A stretch of DNA of 64,000 nucleotides from Coleofasciculus sp937127375 (lineage in GTDB: Bacteria > Cyanobacteriota > Cyanobacteriia > Cyanobacteriales > Coleofasciculaceae), in NCBI GenBank assembly GCA_040218875.1, contig JAVJQP010000049.1; one strand, given 5' to 3'. Under the pieces are notes generated by a model. The model was not told where the DNA came from, made no database searches, and was given only the letters and a program-made list of their open reading frames with translations. Positions 52,525 through 61,605 of this stretch are shown here, piece after piece; positions within the stretch are counted from its first letter, which is position 1, and each line of letters begins with the position of its first letter. The translations under genes and the position numbers were made by a program.

Positions 52525-54225
52525 ATGCCCAAAAATCCCCCCCAAAAACCCCAACTCTCCCTCATCACCCATCAATCCCAACCCCTGGTAATTTTCTGGT
52601 TATCCCTCAACCTGATCATTGCCACCAGTTATAGCCTTTTAGCCCTACAAAAAGCCTTCAATTCCCCTTATATTGTCCAAGATGACGCCAGACAACACGT
52701 CTTTTGGATGCAGCGATATATAGATCCCCAATTATTCCCCAATGATACCATTGCCGATTATTTCCAAACCGTCGCTCCTGTCGGCTACACAACCCTCTAC
52801 CAACTCATCGCCAACCTAGGAATCGAACCCCTAACCCTGAGTAAACTCCTCCCCCTACTCCTCACCCTAATCACCACAATTTACGCCTTTGCGCTCACCC
52901 GACAACTCCTCCCCATCCCCATCGCCGGATTTATCAGCTCCCTCCTCGTCAATCAAACCCTGTGGATGCGGGATGATTTAGTTTCCGCCACACCCAGAGC
53001 ATTTGTTTATCCATTACTCCTGGGATTCTGGTATTATCTAATCAGGCGATCGCTAATTCCCAGTTTAGGTGCGATCGCGCTGCAAGGATGGTTCTATCCC
53101 CAAAGTGTCCTCATCTCCAGTGGAGTATTAATTCTCCAGTTGGGGAAATGGCAAAAGGGAAAATTACAACTGTCGCCGGAAAGGAAGGATTATTATTTCT
53201 GCGCGGCGGGTTTAGTCGTGGCATTTTTGGTGATGTTACCCTACGCCATCACCACATCTGAGTTTGAGCCAATTATTACCGCTACTCAAGCCAAGCAAAT
53301 GCCAGAATTCTGGGCGGGGGGGCGAGCCAGCTTTTTTACCGATAATTTCTGGGATTTCTGGTTAAATGGCGATCGCAGTGGTCTTCTCCCTCGACGCCAA
53401 TCCCTTCCTATCTTACTATACGCCGCCCTCTTCTTACCCTTTTTAGGAAAAATTCCCCAACACTTCCCCCTAACCCGACAGATTCACCCCTCAATCATCC
53501 TCCTCCCCCAAATTCTCATCACCTCCTTGACTCTATTTTTTACCGCCCATTTACTCCTCTTCCACCTCCATTTACCCAGTCGTTACACTGAACACACCTT
53601 ACGACTCCTACTCCCCATCGCCACAGGAATTGCCCTAACCATTTTAGGTCATGGACTATTCCAGAAAACAAAATACCTCGCCATCGGCTTCGCCACAATT
53701 CTCGCCGGAATTCTTATATTTTATCCCCTCCTCGTCACAGACTTCCCCAAAACCGCCTACGAAATCGGAACCGCACCTGAACTCTACCAATTTTTCACCC
53801 ATCAACCCAAAGACAGCCTTATCGCCTCCCTATCCAGAGAAACCGATAACCTCCCCACCTTTACCCACCGTTCAATTTTAGTCAGTTGGGAATACGCCAT
53901 CCCCTATCATCTCGGCTATTACCTCCCCTTGCGCCAACGCGCCATTGACTTAATTCACGCTCAATACAGCCCTGACGCCAACGAGATCAAAACATTCATT
54001 CAACACTATAATATAGACTTTTGGCTCATCGACCAATCCGCCTTCACCCTCGACTACATCACCCACAGCAAATGGATACAACAATTTCAACCTATCGCCA
54101 CAGAAGCCAGCCTCAGAATAGAACAAGGAACACCCTTAGCCATTCCCCCCTTAATTTCAAAATGCTCTATCTTTCAAACCCAACGATTTATAGTATTAGA
54201 CGCAAAATGTCTGAATCTTCCGTAG
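52525..54225 (+). CDS. Multi-pass membrane protein, paralog C of three
   Basis: A 566-residue member of the same family: IVQDDARQHVFWMQRYIDPQ, TIADYFQTVAPVGYTTLYQ, AGFISSLLVNQTLWMRDDLV, SATPRAFVYPLLLGFWYYL and the tail LIASLSRETDNLPTFTHRSI. Although on the same strand as paralog A and alike in protein, its DNA is rich in C and A (for example ATCCCCCCCAAAAACCCC near the start), whereas A is rich in G and T. The ATG at 52525 opens a Pro/Gln-rich leader of about 25 residues before helix 1. The function is unknown; a GT-C-like sugar transferase is the working guess. Confidence 0.75.
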   Translation: MPKNPPQKPQLSLITHQSQPLVIFWLSLNLIIATSYSLLALQKAFNSPYIVQDDARQHVFWMQRYIDPQLFPNDTIADYFQTVAPVGYTTLYQLIANLGIEPLTLSKLLPLLLTLITTIYAFALTRQLLPIPIAGFISSLLVNQTLWMRDDLVSATPRAFVYPLLLGFWYYLIRRSLIPSLGAIALQGWFYPQSVLISSGVLILQLGKWQKGKLQLSPERKDYYFCAAGLVVAFLVMLPYAITTSEFEPIITATQAKQMPEFWAGGRASFFTDNFWDFWLNGDRSGLLPRRQSLPILLYAALFLPFLGKIPQHFPLTRQIHPSIILLPQILITSLTLFFTAHLLLFHLHLPSRYTEHTLRLLLPIATGIALTILGHGLFQKTKYLAIGFATILAGILIFYPLLVTDFPKTAYEIGTAPELYQFFTHQPKDSLIASLSRETDNLPTFTHRSILVSWEYAIPYHLGYYLPLRQRAIDLIHAQYSPDANEIKTFIQHYNIDFWLIDQSAFTLDYITHSKWIQQFQPIATEASLRIEQGTPLAIPPLISKCSIFQTQRFIVLDAKCLNLP

Positions 54226-54246
54226 TTACCGTGCTAAATTGTTAGT

Positions 54247-55908
54247 TTGATTTGCCGTAATATTGGACACAGATTAGAGGAGAATCAATTGAAGACTGCT
54301 GTAACATCAACAACGTTTATAAACAGAGCCTTTTGCAGCTTAGTTATTTTTAGTCTATTGATTAACCTTTGGGGAATAAACTGGGGATTACCCAGTTTTA
54401 ACGGGTGGGCGGCGGACGAACTTACGCCGATACGAGTGTTGGAAGCCGTTGAACAGGGATTTGCCAATGGATGGCATTATAAGTATCCACCGTTTCATTT
54501 TTACCTGCTTACGCTTTTCTATTCCCCTGTCTTGTTTTTACATCAATTGGGTGTGGTAAATGTCTACACTTTACCCACCTATACCCTTTTATTTTATATC
54601 GGCAGAGTCCTCAGTTTGATTATGGCAGCCGGTATTTTAGGGATTGTATATAAAATTGGACAAGAACTCTATGATCAACAATCAGCATTCTTTGCTACCG
54701 TCATCGCCAGCTTGAATTTGCCCTTTATTTATTATGCTAAAACCATTAACCTTGATATTCCCTATTTATTCTGGTTCATGTTATCGTTATTCTTTTATAT
54801 CCGCATCTTAAAAGAGCAACAAACTAGGGATTATCTATTATTTGCAGCGACAGCCGCGATCGCGGTTGCCACGAAAGACCAAGCTTATGCCTTCTATATC
54901 CTAACCTCTGGCTTTATTGTATGGCAGCACTATCGGTATTTGCAACAACGTGATTCATCCGTCACCCTGAAGACAGCGCTGAAAGACCGAAAAATTGTTA
55001 TTTCCTTAGGCGTAGGACTTGCCCTATTTCTCGCTATCCACAACGTTATATTTAACTTAAATGGCTTCTTTGCTCATGTCAATGATATTACATCAGGGGG
55101 CGCTACCATCAGTCCTCGATTTGAGCGCAGCCTGGGGGGACACCTGACCATGTTTGGGCAAAGCTTTAGGCATATCAGAGTGTCTTTTGGCTGGCTTTTA
55201 TACGGAATTTGTATGCTGGGTTTGCTCAAGGCTGTTTGGCAACGAAAACACTATTATCTCCTCTGTTTACTGATTCCGATTGTCTCGTATTATTTATTTT
55301 TTGTCAGCATTGTCATGTATAACGCCCTGCGTTATCTGTTTCCCGTCTGTCTCATTTTGGCGTTTTTTGGCGGTAAGCTAATCGGGGATTTCCTCAACCC
55401 CTCTGCCCAGCTAGTTCGCGTTAAAGCTTTATCCCTTATCGCTGTATTTATTTATACCTTTTTTTATGTCACATCCGTTAATGTATTGATGACCCATGAT
55501 TCGCGATACCAGGTTGAACAATGGATGACAAAAACCGTTACACCCAACGATTTTATTGTAGGAGCTGGTGATGCTAAATATTTACCCCGATTAGAAAAAT
55601 TTAGTTCTGAAAGTCTCAAGCGCCCGACTCTGGAAACTCTCAAGCAGAAAAATCCAGATTATATTATTGGCACGAGTGCCTACGATAGTCGTCGCTTTGA
55701 AGCTGGTACACCTAGGTATGAATTTTTCTCTAAACTAGAAACAGAAGAACTTGGCTACGATTTAGTGTTTCAGTATAAAGCTGACCCCCAATGGGATTTA
55801 CTCAATCATAAAGAATTAGGCTATCGACATATCAATCGCATGTACGTTTACTCCAATTTCGATAAAATTAATCCAGAAATCAAAATTTATAAAAAGAGTA
55901 GTCAGTAA
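54247..55908 (+). CDS. GT39/ArnT-like membrane glycosyltransferase
   Basis: The best start is the TTG at 54289 (LKTAVTSTTFINRAF), which has AGAGGAGA 6 bases upstream; the TTG at 54247 has no ribosome site. The product is a GT-C transferase: helix 1 ends LPSFNGWAADELTPIRVLEAV, with the acidic DE pair. The second loop is WHYKYPPFHFYLL, and helices follow up to about residue 410. The short C-terminal soluble domain has KQKNPDYIIGTSAYDSRRFE. It is less related to the A/B/C family than they are to each other. It closes the plus-strand run and converges with the GT2 gene. Confidence 0.85.
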   Translation: MICRNIGHRLEENQLKTAVTSTTFINRAFCSLVIFSLLINLWGINWGLPSFNGWAADELTPIRVLEAVEQGFANGWHYKYPPFHFYLLTLFYSPVLFLHQLGVVNVYTLPTYTLLFYIGRVLSLIMAAGILGIVYKIGQELYDQQSAFFATVIASLNLPFIYYAKTINLDIPYLFWFMLSLFFYIRILKEQQTRDYLLFAATAAIAVATKDQAYAFYILTSGFIVWQHYRYLQQRDSSVTLKTALKDRKIVISLGVGLALFLAIHNVIFNLNGFFAHVNDITSGGATISPRFERSLGGHLTMFGQSFRHIRVSFGWLLYGICMLGLLKAVWQRKHYYLLCLLIPIVSYYLFFVSIVMYNALRYLFPVCLILAFFGGKLIGDFLNPSAQLVRVKALSLIAVFIYTFFYVTSVNVLMTHDSRYQVEQWMTKTVTPNDFIVGAGDAKYLPRLEKFSSESLKRPTLETLKQKNPDYIIGTSAYDSRRFEAGTPRYEFFSKLETEELGYDLVFQYKADPQWDLLNHKELGYRHINRMYVYSNFDKINPEIKIYKKSSQ

Positions 55909-55931
55909 GTCAACACAGTTTAACGTAAACG

Positions 55932-55953
55932 GTCATTTGTCATTTGTCCTTGG
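55932..55953. repeat. Heptad repeats between convergent genes
   Basis: GTCATTTGTCATTTGTCCTT, three minus-strand ATGACAA/AGGACAA units, lie between the GT39-like and GT2 genes. Confidence 0.75.
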
Positions 55954-55973
55954 TAAGTGACCCGAATTTAGTA

Positions 55974-56888
55974 TTAGATCCGATTACTACGTTTGTCAAT
56001 CATATCTGCCAAAAGCGCAAACATACCGATTTGGGTAGCTGCGACAAAAAGAATCAGAGTCGATTCAGTTAAATCCTGCCGAATAAAGACATCTTGAAAC
56101 AGGGAAATTAAAAAGCCGACAAAGAATAAACTAGCCACAGGAAAAAAGATTCGCATTGGTGCAAAATAGACGCCCATGCGGAGAATTAACTGAATAAATC
56201 CTAAGGTATCACGGATTGGCTTAATTTTACTTTTGCCCACTCGATGATAGTAATCAATCGGTTCGTAATGGACGATATAATTATTCGTGAGCATGGCAAT
56301 TGTAATCGTGGTGGTAAAACTGAAAGTATCCGGGAGAATAGTCAAGAATCGTTCCACCACATTTTTGCGAAACACCCGCATTCCACTATTCAAATCAGGA
56401 ATGCGATACTTCGTCACCCACTGGGCGAAGTGGACAAGAAACCACTTGGGAATCTTACGAATTCGGGAATAGCGAACATTAGCCCCAATCCGCGCCCCAA
56501 CTACCATATCGGCTTGAATTGCCAGTTTCACTAAGTCGGGAAGGCGTTCATTTGGATAAGTTCCATCGCCGTCTGTAATCGCGATAATCGAGTATTTGGC
56601 ATATCGAATTCCCGTCTTTAGCGCTGCACCATATCCTCGATTGATTCCATGGCGGATCACTTGAATAGTTGGATACTGTTGTAAAATTTGACCCGTGTGA
56701 TCCGTCGAACCATCATCGACTACAATAATTTCCGAGTTGCACGACACAGATTTGAGAATTGTCTGCAAGTGTTCCAGTGTAGCAGCAATACTTTTTTCTT
56801 CATTATAGAGGGGGAGGACGACGGAAAAATCAGGGCAAGTTCCTGAAACTAAAGCGGATACCTCACCCCATCGCTGACTATCTGGCAT
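55974..56888 (-). CDS. DPM1/DesII-type GT2 polyprenyl-phosphate sugar synthase
   Basis: A GT-A fold family 2 transferase of the dolichol-phosphate mannose synthase type. The N-terminal strand is FSVVLPLYNEEKSIAATLEHL, the nucleotide site IIVVDDGSTDHTG and the DxD ITDGDGTYPNE. Conserved LNSGMRVFRK and YHRVGKSKIKPIRDT mark the acceptor side. Two C-terminal membrane helices (MRIFFPVASLFFVGFLISLF and LILFVAATQIGMFALLADMI) anchor it. It would make polyprenyl-phosphate sugar on the cytoplasmic face, the donor used by GT-C enzymes such as those upstream, which makes the functional grouping plausible. Confidence 0.93.
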   Translation of the reverse strand: MPDSQRWGEVSALVSGTCPDFSVVLPLYNEEKSIAATLEHLQTILKSVSCNSEIIVVDDGSTDHTGQILQQYPTIQVIRHGINRGYGAALKTGIRYAKYSIIAITDGDGTYPNERLPDLVKLAIQADMVVGARIGANVRYSRIRKIPKWFLVHFAQWVTKYRIPDLNSGMRVFRKNVVERFLTILPDTFSFTTTITIAMLTNNYIVHYEPIDYYHRVGKSKIKPIRDTLGFIQLILRMGVYFAPMRIFFPVASLFFVGFLISLFQDVFIRQDLTESTLILFVAATQIGMFALLADMIDKRSNRI

Positions 56889-57147
56889 TATTTATCTATT
56901 CCCCTGATGAAATAAGAGTTGAGCTTATTTCAAGATACTATCATAACTGGCTTTTCTGTACTTGGGGAATAGGGAATAGGGAACAGGGAATAGGGAACAG
57001 TAAGGATTTGAGCCTTACTTAGGCGATAATTAAAAAATTCTTTTAAATCGGGGATAATAGTTTCGCCTAAGCAGAATAATTTTTGATGCCGTATGTTTAA
57101 TGTTTAATGAGTTTACAAAGGGATTTAATTAATGACGACTCTAGCCT

Positions 57148-57381
57148 CTAGGCGATATGGCATGTTTGAGGGACTTGGGTCACTTGTTTGCGTTGGCTAT
57201 TACCAACTTTATAAGATTTTACAACAGAAAGCTCGAAAAGCTGGGATGCATTCAGCCGTGAGTAGGGTTCAATTGATTCAGGCATGGCTTGGTAACAATG
57301 GGGGCAGAACCAGTAGACTTGGTGAGAGCGAATGTGCCTGAGTAAGGTGTGTGAGCAACAAAGACAAGTATGACTAAACAT
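57148..57381 (-). CDS. Small zinc-ribbon protein
   Basis: A 77-residue protein whose N-terminal 35 residues carry two CxxC pairs: HTCLCCSHTLLRHI and YWFCPHCYQAMP. This HIRxxxVYWFC block is a motif I recognise at the N-terminus of several short cyanobacterial proteins of unknown role. The rest is a basic, unremarkable tail. A strong Shine-Dalgarno (AGGAAGG, minus strand) sits just before the ATG at 57381, which supports real translation. It lies between the GT2 and hybrid kinase genes, divergent from the kinase. Confidence 0.8.
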   Translation of the reverse strand: MFSHTCLCCSHTLLRHIRSHQVYWFCPHCYQAMPESIEPYSRLNASQLFELSVVKSYKVGNSQRKQVTQVPQTCHIA

Positions 57382-57801
57382 CTTTTTCCTTCCTATTTGC
57401 AGTAGAGTTCAATTCAATTCCGGTACGATACCGTTATTGGCGTGGTTTGACGAGACTGTAGAGTGTGATACAATCTACGACAACTCTGCTATATCTCTAG
57501 ACTAAAACCGAAATCTGAGGAAATTCTGAGGATAAACATCTGTTTCAAAAATTTAGAGTTTCCTGACTGTAGCGAATCGGACAAGACTATTAAAAAAGTA
57601 TTAAATAAAAGCTATTCAACTTATTTTTGTGGTATGCAATCAGGCGGATCAGGCGTCACCGTGTCAAACTGGGGCGTCAAAATAGGGATTCGATGACGAT
57701 CGCACTGTAGATAGGAGTATGCCCCAACCCAGGATCTGTCGCATCAATGGCGGAATACCGGGTTTGGGCAAACCTCACGCACGCGATCGCAAGAATACAG
57801 T
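57382..57801. other. Divergent intergenic region before the hybrid kinase
   Basis: 420 bp with no evident gene. It should hold the promoters of the zinc-ribbon gene (left) and of the hybrid kinase (right). The AT-rich part at 57580-57640 is a candidate for the latter. I see no strong symmetric site. Confidence 0.4.
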
Positions 57802-60800
57802 ATGGTTATCCATTACTCTGCTAGCAACCCCAGTCAAAGCCAACCCGCCAACCCGACGCCATGCCCGTTTCAGGAACAAAAAGGGGATTCTGAGGCTTGT
57901 GCGTTTCTAGCCATCTTCAATGACTCCCTGGATGCTATGGTGATTGCGGATAGTCAGGGACAATTACTCCGAGTCAATCGGGCGGCGAGTATCTTATTTA
58001 AATTGTCTCAGGCTCAACTGCTGCATCGCACGCTATTGGAGACGACACCGATTACTATTCACCACTGGCGTCGCTTTCTCGAACAAGGGCGAATCACCCA
58101 TAACTTTTGTCTATGGCGTGCCGATGGAACTCAACGCGACGTAGAGTTAGAAGGTACCGCCAATATGTTGCCGGATCATCATCTATTAGTGTTGCGAGAT
58201 GTAACTGAACATCAGCAAGCGGAAAAGGCATTGCGGCAATCCCAGCATGTGATTGAACAAATCAGTCAATCTATTTCCGCTATTGTTTATATTTACGATC
58301 TGATCGAACAGCGTAATATCTATAATAATCGCACCATTACTGATATTTTGGGATATTCTCCGGAAACAGTACAAGCCATGGGAGACACCCTGTTTCCTCA
58401 ACTGATGCACCCGGACGATTTAGCCAAATTGTCGGCACGAATGGAACGCTTGGCGACAGCTTCCGATCGCGAAATTATCGAAACTGAATACCGAATGCGT
58501 CGTGCCAATGGGGAATGGTGCTGGCTTTATAGCCGAGATACAGTGTTTGCCAAAACTCCCGATGGCAAACCCCAACAAATTTTAGGTGTCGCTACCGATA
58601 TTACCACAATAAAATTAGCTGAAACCAAAATATTAAGCTTAAATGCTGAACTAGAACAACGGGTAAAAGAACGCACCGAAGCCTTACAGCAAGCCAACGA
58701 AGAACTCAAACGAGAAATTCGCGATCGCCAACAGGCTGAAAAAACGTTACGAGAGAGTGAAGAACAATTCCGTTCTATTTTTGAGAATGTCTCGGTGGGA
58801 ATTACCCTGCTGAATCTAGAGGGGTATATTCTGACAGCTAACGAAGCCAATTGTCGGTTTTTAGGTTACTCTCCTGATAAAATTGTTGGAATACATTTTT
58901 CTCGGTTGACTCATCCAGAAGACTTGTCTCTGGATGCTGATTTATTTAATTCAATCGTACAAGGTAAACGGAAAAACTACACCATTGATAAACGCTATCT
59001 GCGCCAAGATGGTGCTTGTGTTTGGGGTCGGATCACGGTATCGATGATTAAAGATGAAGAGAGTTCACCCCGATATATCGCTATCGTTTGTGAGGATATC
59101 AATGATCGCAAGCAAATGGAAGAGGTATTGCGGGAAAGTCAGCAGAAATATAAAACCCTGTTTCAAATCTTTCCGATTGGTATTTCCATTACTGATCAAG
59201 GGGGAAATATTATTGAAGCCAATGAAGCCAGTGAGGAAATTTTAGGACTATCCCGTCAAGAACACACCAGTCGCACTTATGATGCTCCCAATTGGCAAAT
59301 TATTCGACTCGATGGTACTCCTATGCCAGCCTCTGAATTTGCCAGTGTTCGCGCTTTAACCGAAAATAAAGTCATTGAAAATATGGAAATGGGAATTGTC
59401 AAAGCCAAGGATAAAATCACTTGGGTTAGCGTCACAGCCGCCCCCATTCCTCTCGCTGATTATGGCGTTGCCATTGCCTACATTGACGTTAGCGATCGCA
59501 AGCGTATGGAAAAGGCGTTACGGGAAAGTCAACAAAAATATAAAACCTTGTTCCAAATCTTACCCATTGGGATTTCAATTACTGATAAACAGGGGAATCT
59601 GATTGAAGCAAATGCTGCGAGTGAGAAAATTTTGGGACTATCCGTTTCTGACCGAATTAACCGTAAATGTGTTACACCTCAATTAACAGTTATTCGACCC
59701 GATGGTACAGTAATGCCCCGATCAGAATTTGCCAATGTCAAAGCCTTAACTCAAAACCAAGTGATCAAAAACCATGAATCAGGTATCGTTAAGCTCGATG
59801 GAACAACGACCTGGATTAGTGCCACCGCTTCACCGATTCCGTTACGCGATTCGGGTGTGGTTGTTGCCTATTTAGATATTACCGAACGTAAACAAGCTGA
59901 AGAAGCCCTCCAGCAAGCGAAAGAAGTGGCAGTTCGAGAAGCTACACGCAGCGAAATTGCCAACCGTGCCAAAAGCGAATTCTTGACCAATATGAGTCAT
60001 GAACTCCGCACGCCGCTGAATGGTATTTTAGGGTATGCTCAACTGCTCAAACAAGATACAACGTTAACCAACCCACAGCACCATAATTTGAACATTATTC
60101 ACCAATGTGGTGAACACCTGCTCACGTTAATTAATGACATTCTCGACTTAGCTAAGATTGAAGCGCAAAAGATGGAACTCTATCCCACAGAGTTTCACTT
60201 GCCGAACTTTCTCCATAGTCTGGCTGATTTGTTTCAGTTACGTGCCCAACAAAAAGATATTATCTTTACCTATCAAGTGCTTTCGCCACTTCCTAATGGG
60301 GTGATGGCAGATAACAAACGACTGCGACAGGTTCTGTGTAATTTACTCAGTAATGCGATTAAGTTTACGGATGGGGGTGAGGTAACATTTACGGTGAGTG
60401 TTGTCAACCGCTTTGATGTAAAATCGGCTTGTACCAACCAGATTTACCATGAGCAAAGCGAAGCGTTAACACTCAGTCAGGGCGGGTTTAGTCACATCCG
60501 GGCGAGTCACGAAACGATAGAAGTGAAACCCGCCCCTACCGACGCGCCATGGCACGTCTCTACACTCAATACTCAACACTGTAAAACAATTCGTTTTCAA
60601 ATTAAAGATACAGGTGTGGGTATTGATTTGAGTCAATTAACCAAAATCTTTTTACCCTTCCATCAAGTCAGTGATCATAGCCATGCGACTGAAGGAACGG
60701 GACTGGGATTAGCGATTAGCCAGAAATTAATTCAACTGATGGGGAGTGAAATTAAAGTTAAGAGTACTCCCGGTAACGGCAGTACATTCTGGTTTGATAT

Positions 60801-61518
60801 TAATTTCCCCTTAGTCTCAGGATGGCACGAACCGAATCCTTCTGCCAAACGCCGGATTACAGGCTTCAAAGGGGACAAACGCAAATTAATGATTGTAGAT
60901 GATAATAGAGTGAATCGTACTCTATTGCGGGCGATGCTAAAGCCTTTAGGGTTTGAAATAATAGAGGCGGTTGATGGGCAAGATTGTTTGCAGAAGGTTG
61001 TCGAGTTGTACCCTGATCTAATTTTAATCGACTTAGTGATGCCAGGGATGGATGGATTGGAAACCACACGCCGAATGCTAGAGTTACCTCAACTCCAGGA
61101 TAAAGATATCGTCGCGATCGCGCTTTCTGCAAGTGTCTACCCTGAGATTCAGCAGGAGAGTCTCGCCGCCGGGTGTCGGGGTTTTCTCGCCAAGCCTGTG
61201 GAAACCCAGCAACTTCTCGACGCGATCGCACTCCATTTAAACCTAGAATGGATTTATTCCCTACCCCAATCTCTCTCCCCCACTCAGGCGGCTAACCTGA
61301 AGCAGACACCGATTATTTCCCTACCCGCATCAGAAATTACAGCATTAGCTGATTTAGTTAAAATGGGGGATATCCAAGGCATTATCGAACGCGCTGAATC
61401 TCTAGCCCAAAACAATTCGCAATTTGAACCCTTGACAAGCCAAATTTGTCAGTTAGCGAGAGGGTTTCGATTGAAACAACTGCGGGAACTGATTCAAGAT
61501 CATCTTGGTGATGGTTAA
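57802..61518 (+). CDS. Hybrid histidine kinase with five PAS domains and an in-frame repeat insertion
   Basis: A cytoplasmic 1238-residue sensor without membrane helices. PAS domains lie at about 30-130, 150-270, 318-440, 445-560 and 575-690; the last two are near duplicates (ESQQKYKTLFQI-PIGISITD). A coiled coil (residues 275-310) separates PAS2 and PAS3. HisKA has FLTNMSHELRTPLNG (His733). The ATPase has N box NLLSNAIKFTD (about 849), G1 IKDTGVGID (about 935) and G2 GTGLGLAIS. The receiver is KLMIVDDNRVNRT to LILIDLVMPGMDG (Asp1077). Between N box and G1, residues about 893-921 are coded by two dispersed palindromic repeats in frame, within an extra stretch of about 55 residues. It is followed by a REC-HisKA kinase on the same strand. 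Confidence 0.95.
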   Translation: MVIHYSASNPSQSQPANPTPCPFQEQKGDSEACAFLAIFNDSLDAMVIADSQGQLLRVNRAASILFKLSQAQLLHRTLLETTPITIHHWRRFLEQGRITHNFCLWRADGTQRDVELEGTANMLPDHHLLVLRDVTEHQQAEKALRQSQHVIEQISQSISAIVYIYDLIEQRNIYNNRTITDILGYSPETVQAMGDTLFPQLMHPDDLAKLSARMERLATASDREIIETEYRMRRANGEWCWLYSRDTVFAKTPDGKPQQILGVATDITTIKLAETKILSLNAELEQRVKERTEALQQANEELKREIRDRQQAEKTLRESEEQFRSIFENVSVGITLLNLEGYILTANEANCRFLGYSPDKIVGIHFSRLTHPEDLSLDADLFNSIVQGKRKNYTIDKRYLRQDGACVWGRITVSMIKDEESSPRYIAIVCEDINDRKQMEEVLRESQQKYKTLFQIFPIGISITDQGGNIIEANEASEEILGLSRQEHTSRTYDAPNWQIIRLDGTPMPASEFASVRALTENKVIENMEMGIVKAKDKITWVSVTAAPIPLADYGVAIAYIDVSDRKRMEKALRESQQKYKTLFQILPIGISITDKQGNLIEANAASEKILGLSVSDRINRKCVTPQLTVIRPDGTVMPRSEFANVKALTQNQVIKNHESGIVKLDGTTTWISATASPIPLRDSGVVVAYLDITERKQAEEALQQAKEVAVREATRSEIANRAKSEFLTNMSHELRTPLNGILGYAQLLKQDTTLTNPQHHNLNIIHQCGEHLLTLINDILDLAKIEAQKMELYPTEFHLPNFLHSLADLFQLRAQQKDIIFTYQVLSPLPNGVMADNKRLRQVLCNLLSNAIKFTDGGEVTFTVSVVNRFDVKSACTNQIYHEQSEALTLSQGGFSHIRASHETIEVKPAPTDAPWHVSTLNTQHCKTIRFQIKDTGVGIDLSQLTKIFLPFHQVSDHSHATEGTGLGLAISQKLIQLMGSEIKVKSTPGNGSTFWFDINFPLVSGWHEPNPSAKRRITGFKGDKRKLMIVDDNRVNRTLLRAMLKPLGFEIIEAVDGQDCLQKVVELYPDLILIDLVMPGMDGLETTRRMLELPQLQDKDIVAIALSASVYPEIQQESLAAGCRGFLAKPVETQQLLDAIALHLNLEWIYSLPQSLSPTQAANLKQTPIISLPASEITALADLVKMGDIQGIIERAESLAQNNSQFEPLTSQICQLARGFRLKQLRELIQDHLGDG
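60480..60564 (+). repeat. Two palindromic repeats inserted in frame in the hybrid kinase gene
   Basis: GGGCGGGTTTAGTCACATCC (from 60480) to GAAACCCGCCCCTAC (to about 60538) is a member of the family at 4340. It is followed at 60541 by GACGCGCCATGGCACGTC and TCTACA, a member of the family at 27481. Both are fully translated (SQGGFSHIRASHETIEVKPA, then PTDAPWHVSTL). Confidence 0.93.
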
Positions 61519-61605
61519 TAGTTTATGGTTCATGGTTCATTGTATTCGGGAATTCTTGATTACATCGTTATAGCCAAACCATTACCCTATTAATCACTAT
61601 ATGTC

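Noticed and set aside
57132..57341. Plus-strand 69-codon frame
   Set aside because: Exactly opposite the zinc-ribbon gene, which has the CxxC pairs and a strong Shine-Dalgarno.
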